Origin: Bacteroidota bacterium
Lineage (GTDB): Bacteria > Bacteroidota > Bacteroidia > AKYH767-A > 2013-40CM-41-45
Reading direction: 5' to 3'
DNA length: 39,688 nucleotides
Assembly: GCA_026391975.1 (NCBI GenBank)
Contig: JAPLDB010000118.1
Span: forward strand, 10,666-50,353
The notes under the pieces were generated by a model, which did not search any database, was not told where the DNA came from, and saw only the letters and a program-made list of their open reading frames with translations. The position numbers and the translations under genes were made by a program. This document shows positions 28,805-35,314 of the stretch, piece by piece. How positions within the stretch are numbered: the first letter of the stretch is position 1; every line of letters begins with the position of its first letter.

Positions 28805-30139
28805 GTGGAAGTTACGATCAGAAAAGGCAGGGTAGAAGGGAAAGTACATGTGCCATCATCAAAAAGCCTTTTGCAACGCTATTTAATAGGAGCACTCCTT
28901 GCCGAAGGCGTCACTGAATTATATGATGTGCATCACTGCAATGATACCCTGGCATGCCTTGATGCTGTTCAATCTTTTCAGTCGCAATCCCAAATCGGTT
29001 CCGGTTTGAGAATTGAAGGCGGTAATGGAGTTATTTATCCTTCCATTGATAGGATTAATTGTGGTGAATCCGGTTTTGCCTTGCGTGCGCTCGCATCAGT
29101 TGCAGCTTTGGCAGCCGGGCAGATTACTTTAACCGGTTCAGGATCCTTGCAAAGGCGCCCTGTCAGTTTTTTTGAAAACGTGTTTCCTGAATTAGGTGTT
29201 GAATGCAAAACCAATGGTGGATTTCTTCCGCTTAACGTTAGGGGACCTATGCGGTTCAAAGATATCTCAATTGACGGATCATTGAGTTCACAGTTTCTCT
29301 CCGGCTTGCTGATTGTTTATCCGCTTGCAAACAAGGATCATGTTATCGATGTCAAAAACCTTAGTAGCAAACATTACATTGACCTCACTTTGCAGGTGAT
29401 GAAGGATTTTGGAGTGAATGTGACACATGAATCCTATCAGAAATTTTTTATTCCCGGGAATCAGAAATACAAATCCTGTAAAGCAGTGATCGAAGGTGAC
29501 TGGAGCGCGGCTTCCTTTTTGTTGGTAGCTGGGGCAACTGCAGGTGAAGTAACCGTCAATAATCTATCGATGAATTCTTTGCAGCCGGATAAAGCCATTG
29601 TTGAGGTATTGAGAAGCTGCGGTGCAGAAGTTACGTTGAATAACAATTCTGTATCGGTCACCTCTTCTGACTTCAAACTTCGAACTTCAAACTTCAAATC
29701 GCGAGGTTTCACTCACGATCGCGAGCAAGCCTCGCGACTTCAAACTCACAACCTCAAACCCTTTAAATTTGATTCCACCGATTGTCCGGACCTGTTTCCG
29801 CCTTTGGTTGCCCTTGCAGCTAGATGTAATGGCATATCAGAAATAACAGGCGTTCAAAGATTGATTCACAAAGAAAGCAACCGTGCATTAGCTTTGCAGC
29901 AAGAGTTTTCAAAGATGAATGACAAGCTGATTTCAATTGAAGGAAATAAAATGATCATCTGTGGCGGATTGCCATTGAAAAGTGCAAATGTTGATTCGCA
30001 TAACGACCACCGAATCGCCATGTCGCTTGCAATAGCCGGACTGAATGTTGAAGGCGGAATTCAAATTAGCGGATGTGAATCTGTACAAAAATCATATCCT
30101 GATTTCTTTGCCAACCTTGAAAAACTCATCATGAATTGA
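28805..30139 (+). CDS. aroA: 3-phosphoshikimate 1-carboxyvinyltransferase, with in-frame insertion
   Basis: VHVPSSKSLLQRYLIGALLAEG, NCGESGFALRALA, GDWSAASFLLVAGA, DSTDCPDLFPPLVALAA, HNDHRIAMSLAIAGL. Likely GTG start at 28805 (VEVTIRKGRVEG). Confidence 0.92.
   Translation: MEVTIRKGRVEGKVHVPSSKSLLQRYLIGALLAEGVTELYDVHHCNDTLACLDAVQSFQSQSQIGSGLRIEGGNGVIYPSIDRINCGESGFALRALASVAALAAGQITLTGSGSLQRRPVSFFENVFPELGVECKTNGGFLPLNVRGPMRFKDISIDGSLSSQFLSGLLIVYPLANKDHVIDVKNLSSKHYIDLTLQVMKDFGVNVTHESYQKFFIPGNQKYKSCKAVIEGDWSAASFLLVAGATAGEVTVNNLSMNSLQPDKAIVEVLRSCGAEVTLNNNSVSVTSSDFKLRTSNFKSRGFTHDREQASRLQTHNLKPFKFDSTDCPDLFPPLVALAARCNGISEITGVQRLIHKESNRALALQQEFSKMNDKLISIEGNKMIICGGLPLKSANVDSHNDHRIAMSLAIAGLNVEGGIQISGCESVQKSYPDFFANLEKLIMN
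29669..29760 (+). repeat. In-frame repeat/palindrome insertion within aroA
   Basis: Period-7 units cttcaaa cttcgaa cttcaaa cttcaaa, then tcgcgagg...gatcgcgag-caagc-ctcgcga, then cttcaaa ctcacaa cctcaaa; 11-bp direct repeat gacttcaaact at 29669-29679 and 29736-29746. Confidence 0.8.
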
Positions 30140-30149
30140 TATTTATTTT

Positions 30150-30213
30150 CTTAATCACTTCATCACCTAATCACCTAATCACTTCATCACCCAATCACCT
30201 CCTCAACACCTCC
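30150..30213. repeat. Period-8 degenerate tandem array between aroA and aroC (7 clear units)
   Basis: cttaatca cttcatca cctaatca cctaatca cttcatca cccaatca cctcctca (acacctcc). Confidence 0.9.
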
Positions 30214-30217
30214 CACA

Positions 30218-31216
30218 ATGAACTCTTTCGGAACCATATATCGCACTCATGTCTTCGGCGAATCCCATGGAAATTTAATCGGTGTATTGATCGACGGATG
30301 CCCTGCAGGTATTCCGCTTGCAATTGATGATTTCAAAGAGGACCTCTCACGCAGAAAAGCGGGGGCAAGCGCAACTACGTCAAGAATTGAAGATGATATT
30401 CCACTGATTCAGTCTGGTGTTTTTAATGGTTTTACTACCGGTGCTCCAATATGTATTGTATTTGAAAACAAAAATATACAGTCGAAGGATTATGATCAAC
30501 TGAAAATTCAGCCGCGTCCCGGACATGCAGATTTTGTGGCGCAACAAAAGTTTCATGGCTTCAATGACCACCGTGGCGGCGGACATTTTTCCGGACGGCT
30601 TACACTATCTTTAGTTGCAGCAGGTGTCATTGCTAAGAAGATTCATACTGGTATTGAAGTCACTGCCAAACTTATTGAGGCCGGTGGAAATAAAAACATT
30701 GAAGAAGCCGTTGCCCTTGCCATAAAGAATCAGGATTCTATTGGGGGAATAGTGGAATGTATAGTTACCGGCTTGCCGGTAGGCCTTGGGGAACCATTTT
30801 TCAATTCAGTCGAGTCATTGATCAGCCATGCAGTTTTTTCGATTCCTGCCATCAAAGGAATTGAGTTTGGCTCGGGATTTTCATCGGCAAGAATGACAGG
30901 AAGTAACCACAATGATTCTATTATTGACGCTTCAGGAAAAACAAAAACAAATTTTGCAGGCGGCATTAATGGTGGAATTACAAACGGCAATGAATTAATT
31001 TTTCGGGTCGCTGTGAAGCCGCCCAGCAGTACGCCACAGCCTCAGCAAACATTGAATATGGAGTCGGGCAGGGTGGAAGAACTGATGGTTGTAGGCAGAC
31101 ATGACCTTTGCATTGCGCTCAGGGTGCCTGTGGTGGTTGAAAGCGCAGTGGCCATGGTGCTGGCTGATCTATTGCTTGTTGACCAAATACAAAGACAGAA
31201 CAGAAGTCGCAGTTGA
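30218..31216 (+). CDS. aroC: Chorismate synthase
   Basis: FGTIYRTHVFGESHGNLIGVLIDGCPAGIPL, RPGHADFVAQQKF, RGGGHFSGRLTLSLVAAG, GINGGITNGNELIFRVAVKP. Confidence 0.95.
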   Translation: MNSFGTIYRTHVFGESHGNLIGVLIDGCPAGIPLAIDDFKEDLSRRKAGASATTSRIEDDIPLIQSGVFNGFTTGAPICIVFENKNIQSKDYDQLKIQPRPGHADFVAQQKFHGFNDHRGGGHFSGRLTLSLVAAGVIAKKIHTGIEVTAKLIEAGGNKNIEEAVALAIKNQDSIGGIVECIVTGLPVGLGEPFFNSVESLISHAVFSIPAIKGIEFGSGFSSARMTGSNHNDSIIDASGKTKTNFAGGINGGITNGNELIFRVAVKPPSSTPQPQQTLNMESGRVEELMVVGRHDLCIALRVPVVVESAVAMVLADLLLVDQIQRQNRSRS

Positions 31217-31509
31217 GTGGTACTTCAATCGAGAATTATTTTTTCTGATTTTTTAAAGATTACTCTGCGTGTGTCTAGGTATGTGGACCGTTTTACTTTC
31301 CCAATACAAAAAGTAACACGCTTTCTAAATCAACACGTTAGCTTTGGGAGGTACAAATGGGGTACAGGAACGATGAAAATTATCACGAATAAGGTATTCT
31401 AAAAATTGATTGCTTTAATATAATACAAGCCAAAGCAAAAAAATTACAAGTGCCGTTCCTATCAGTATTGGAATTGCCCCATCAAGATCTATTTCTTCCG
31501 TAGGCAAAT

Positions 31510-32523
31510 TCAACTTAGTCTTGCACTCTTATTGCTTTTTGTGGTTAAGAGGTATTCCCGAAAATCATTGCAGAACATTTCATTCAGATCAGCAAATTTC
31601 AAATTCCCATTCGTAAAAGTTTCAAGGAAATGAAAAGCCGAGACCCAGTTATCATGGTTCGATTCTTTACGCTTTTCTGCTAACTTTTTGAAGTAGGTAA
31701 CGAATGAAGTTTCCGCCAACTCTTTTTTTCTCAACTGTTCCTTTTCGTAACCCGTATAAATTTCAGGCTTGTTTAATTGGTTGTCTCGCTTCTGCCTTAT
31801 CTGTTCCGCCAACTGTAACGTGTCTTTGTTATGCTGCTTATCAATTGGGTTTTTTGCTTTATCAAAAATGTAAAGCCCCAAAAATTCCCTTCGGGTTTGT
31901 ACGCCTGTTTCGGGGTGGAGTATCGCAGGGTAAAAATCCAAATACAAACTTTGTCTCTTACCTGAAATTGTCTTTTGCCTTAACTTAACCTTTGTTGTGA
32001 CGTAAACGAATAAGCCTTTTTTCATTTTTGAAATCCCGTTTCGCTTAATCAAATTATAAAGTGCCGCTTCTGAAATGCCATATTTGTTTTGCACCTCAGC
32101 AATGGTGTAACAATCACTTTCTTTCCACTCCTTTTGCTGGGGTTCGTAGTTGGCCTGAATTGGTTGCGGAGGCGCGAATAGTTTGTCAACCTCCGCACGC
32201 TTAATAAGTGTTTTCCTCTCTGCGAGGTTCACAGCATTGATTGTTTCGTTTTCTATTAACCTGTAAGCTGTGCGAATGGAACAGCTTAGAAGTTGTGCAA
32301 CGTCCCGTACTGTTAAAAACTCCTTTGCCTTAATTTCTTCAATCGGTTTCGCTCTGATAAGTTGGGTTTGCTTATCGCTTACCTCAACCTTGCTGGCTCT
32401 TAATCTTGCCTTGTAAGCACGTTTAGCGCACGTATCACTGCAATACTGGGTAACCGTGGTTCGGGCTGTGAAATCATTGCCGCAATGCTGGCAAACACGT
32501 ATAAGCTTCAAATTAGAACTCAT
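31510..32523 (-). pseudogene. Remnant: zinc-ribbon/HTH excisionase-like protein fused to the N-terminal part of a tyrosine integrase; catalytic domain absent
   Basis: CQHCGNDFTARTTVTQYCSDTCAK zinc ribbon; HTH LTVRDVAQLLSCSIRTAYRLIE; then VKLRQKTISGKRQSLYLDFYPAILHPETGVQTRREFLGLYIF (arm-binding) and a SAM-like segment ending at FCNDFREYLLTTKSNKSARLS*. Confidence 0.75.
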
Positions 32524-32691
32524 TAGATTGCTTTAAGTATCGTTAAGTATAAATAAGTGTATTTAAGTGCCATAAATTCGCCAACCATTCAAAAATTTTG
32601 TACCTCAGTGCTTCAAGGTACAACAAAGGTACAAGTTATTGCTGAATAAATGGATAGTAAACCTGAGTAAATATCAACAGCATCACACTAA

Positions 32692-32715
32692 AAAAGCCCT
32701 ATTATCAGGGCTTTT
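32692..32715 (-). terminator. Rho-independent terminator downstream of mnmE
   Basis: aaaagccct-attatc-agggctttt perfect 9-bp stem; on the minus strand followed by a T run. Confidence 0.85.
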
Positions 32716-32758
32716 AGAGCATTATTAGCAAAGTTGTTAATTGTTTGTTTTTGGGTGG

Positions 32759-34165
32759 TTACTTTCCAATACAGAAGCGTGAAAAGATATTCGCCAGCAA
32801 CATATCATTTGTCACTTCACCGGTGATCAGTCCCAAATGATAAAGGGCATTTCTAATTTCCGGCGCTATCAAATCTCCTGAGAGTTTTTTATTCAACCCC
32901 TCCAATACAAGTTGAAGAGATTCATTTGTGTGCTGCAATGCCTCTGCGTGCCTGGCATTTGTGACAATTACATTATCATGTTTGGTATGAGATAAATTAA
33001 TTTCATCCAGCAGCTTTTTGGTAAGGATAGGCAGGTTGAGTTTTTCTTTTGCAGAGATGAAAACGACTTCGCCAAATCCGTCAAATTCATTTTTTAGCTT
33101 TTCATGTTCCTTCTTATCGACCTTATTCCCTGCAAGGATGACCTTATAGTTTGTCGAATGAACATTCTTTTTCAATTCCTCCAGTTCGCTTCGCAGAGAT
33201 GCAGGTGTGGATTCATTCACATCGAATAAATAGATCAGCACCGGACTCTGATTGATCTTTTCCATCGTACGGCTTACGCCAATGCTTTCAATGGCATCGC
33301 TCGTCTCTCGGATTCCCGCGGTGTCTATAAACCGGAACTTTATTCCTGACAAAACAATTTCTTCTTCGATGGTATCCCTTGTCGTTCCTGCTATATGACT
33401 TACTATGGCGCGCTCGTCATTCAGCAATGCATTTAGCAAAGTGGATTTTCCTACATTCGGTCTGCCGGCTATTACTACAGGAATTCCATGTTTGATCACA
33501 TTTCCTAATTCAAAAGAGGAAATCAGATTTGAGATATGAGACATGATATGTCCAATGAGTTCAGCAAGTTGCTTCCTGTTTGCAAATTCTACGTCTTCCT
33601 CGCTGAAGTCCAGTTCCAGTTCAATCAGTGATGCAAAATTGATCAGCTGCTCACGTAACTGTTTTATCTCAGATGAATAACCCCCACGCATTTGTTTTAA
33701 TGCAAGGTCATGTGATGCCGATGAGTCAGATGCAATAAGGTCAGCAACTGCTTCAGCCTGCGATAAGTCCATCTTGCCATTCAGAAAGGCACGCAAAGTA
33801 AACTCTCCCGGTTGCGCATTCCTTGCTCCGTGTCTGTTGAGCAGTTGCAGGATTTGCTGTTGTATGAAAATTGAACCATGACAGGAGATTTCGACTACAT
33901 CCTCTCCTGTATATGAATGCGGATTTTTAAAGACTGAAACCAGTACTTCATCAATCGTATTCTCTCCTTCCTTTATCCACCCGAAATGAATGGTATGCGA
34001 ATCCTGCTCAGCGATTTTCTTTTTATTTTTTCCCTTCGCGACAAAAACACCGTCAGTAATCTCAAATGCCCTCATCCCAGACACCCTAATCACCGCAATC
34101 GCCCCAACTCCCGCCGCAGTCGCCGGGGCTATGATTGTGTCACCATTATTTGAAAACTGTTGCAT
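32759..34165 (-). CDS. mnmE: tRNA uridine-5-carboxymethylaminomethyl(34) synthesis GTPase MnmE
   Basis: 468 aa; DTIIAPATAAGVGAIAVIRVSG, GRPNVGKSTLLNALL, DTAGIRETSD, C-terminal FCIGK. Confidence 0.96.
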   Translation of the reverse strand: MQQFSNNGDTIIAPATAAGVGAIAVIRVSGMRAFEITDGVFVAKGKNKKKIAEQDSHTIHFGWIKEGENTIDEVLVSVFKNPHSYTGEDVVEISCHGSIFIQQQILQLLNRHGARNAQPGEFTLRAFLNGKMDLSQAEAVADLIASDSSASHDLALKQMRGGYSSEIKQLREQLINFASLIELELDFSEEDVEFANRKQLAELIGHIMSHISNLISSFELGNVIKHGIPVVIAGRPNVGKSTLLNALLNDERAIVSHIAGTTRDTIEEEIVLSGIKFRFIDTAGIRETSDAIESIGVSRTMEKINQSPVLIYLFDVNESTPASLRSELEELKKNVHSTNYKVILAGNKVDKKEHEKLKNEFDGFGEVVFISAKEKLNLPILTKKLLDEINLSHTKHDNVIVTNARHAEALQHTNESLQLVLEGLNKKLSGDLIAPEIRNALYHLGLITGEVTNDMLLANIFSRFCIGK

Positions 34166-34207
34166 CTTTATTACTTCCTCCTGTATCTGATATTTCTTTT
34201 GTCTTAA

Positions 34208-34342
34208 TTATTTAACGAAACCTGTTGCATCTACAAATTCCCTCCCCTCTCCCTCGGAGAGGGGCCCGGGGGAGAGGCCCCCAATACCCGCTGCTGTCGC
34301 CGGAGCTACAATTATATCACCATTGTTTAAAAACTGCTGCAT
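34208..34342 (-). pseudogene. Truncated duplicate of the mnmE 5' end running into a REP-like palindrome
   Basis: Minus-strand translation MQQFLNNGDIIVAPATAAGIGGLSPGPLSEGEGREFVDATGFVK*; the first ~21 aa match MnmE MQQFSNNGDTIIAPATAAGVG. Confidence 0.8.
34244..34280. repeat. REP-like GC-rich palindrome
   Basis: cccctctcc-ctc-ggagagggg (34244-34264) followed by cccgggggagaggccc. Confidence 0.75.
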
Positions 34343-34369
34343 ACCTAAATATCTTCTTGCTTCTTTCGC

Positions 34370-34425
34370 CTTCTAACTTATAACTTCTAACTTTTGAATT
34401 GTGCCTTCTAACTTTTGCCTCTTGT
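34370..34425. repeat. Period-7 degenerate tandem array (8 units)
   Basis: cttctaa cttataa cttctaa cttttga attgtgc cttctaa cttttgc ctcttgt; exact 7-nt phase. Confidence 0.85.
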
Positions 34426-34466
34426 TATTCCCTGCTTCAACATCCCACCACCGTCCATTATTTCCC

Positions 34467-34515
34467 CTTGTGACTTGTAACTTTTGACTTTTGACTTCTA
34501 ACTTGTGACTTTTCA
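34467..34515. repeat. Period-7 degenerate tandem array (7 units) abutting the DUF4199 stop codon
   Basis: cttgtga cttgtaa cttttga cttttga cttctaa cttgtga cttttca; exact 7-nt phase. Confidence 0.9.
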
Positions 34516-34516
34516 T

Positions 34517-35017
34517 TTACTTCTTCCTATACACCCTCGCCGCTATCGCCGACAATATCAACCCCCAGCCAAATGAAAATACGAAAAGCAGAAAAAAGGA
34601 AATAATAGAGCCATTAAAACTCATCTCCATGTCTTTCATAGATTTTTCCATTTCTGCTTCCGTTGCATTTCGGGCCCGCATTTGATCAAGGGTGTAAACT
34701 TTCAGGGTTTCAAAAAACGCAGGATTAATAAATTTCTGATAGAGGTAGATAACGATCGTAAAACCGGCGCAATAAAGTAACGACATCAGCATACCATCCC
34801 GAAGTCCCTCATTGAAAGAATAGGTATCTCTTTGTCCGCGTGACTGATTCACCGTTACAAAAATCAGCACCCAGAACAATACCATCGGTAACATCCTCGT
34901 GTATTGGCCAATGTCATGACGGGTGGAATTCCAGCCCATAAAATGTTCAATCATGATCCAGACAGTGGAAATGGCCAGAGCAAGCAGGGCATATTTGACA
35001 GATGGTTTTGTTGGCAT
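34517..35017 (-). CDS. DUF4199 domain-containing membrane protein
   Basis: 166 aa with predicted TM helices; YSFNEGLRDGMLMSLLYCAGFTIVIYLYQKFINPAF. Confidence 0.75.
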   Translation of the reverse strand: MPTKPSVKYALLALAISTVWIMIEHFMGWNSTRHDIGQYTRMLPMVLFWVLIFVTVNQSRGQRDTYSFNEGLRDGMLMSLLYCAGFTIVIYLYQKFINPAFFETLKVYTLDQMRARNATEAEMEKSMKDMEMSFNGSIISFFLLFVFSFGWGLILSAIAARVYRKK

Positions 35018-35120
35018 GTTAAATATTTTTGGTTTGATACAAAGAAAGGGAAAAAAGGGGACGGATGTCGGTTGATATCGAGGGGACTTTGCAACCTTTT
35101 GCCCAAATATCCTTTTCTCA

Positions 35121-35241
35121 CTTAGTCACTTAGTCACTTAGTCAAATTGCCACTTAGTCACCCCATCACCCATTCAACTTAATCACCTCACCACTTAATC
35201 ACCTCATCACTTAGTCACCTCTTCACCTAATCAACCAATCA
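35121..35241. repeat. Period-8 degenerate tandem array (about 15 units) in a divergent spacer
   Basis: cttagtca x3, aattgcca, cttagtca, ccccatca, cccattca, acttaatca (one 9-mer), cctcacca, cttaatca, cctcatca, cttagtca, cctcttca, cctaatca, accaatca. Confidence 0.92.
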
Positions 35242-35314
35242 TCCAACAATTAATTTGCTATCGAAATAAAAACCTCTACCTTGTTCCTGCAAACTCTAAC
35301 ACCCCAACTCAGCT

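Noticed and set aside
35121-35241. CRISPR-like array
   Set aside because: Units of 8 nt without spacers and no cas genes; it is a short-period tandem array.
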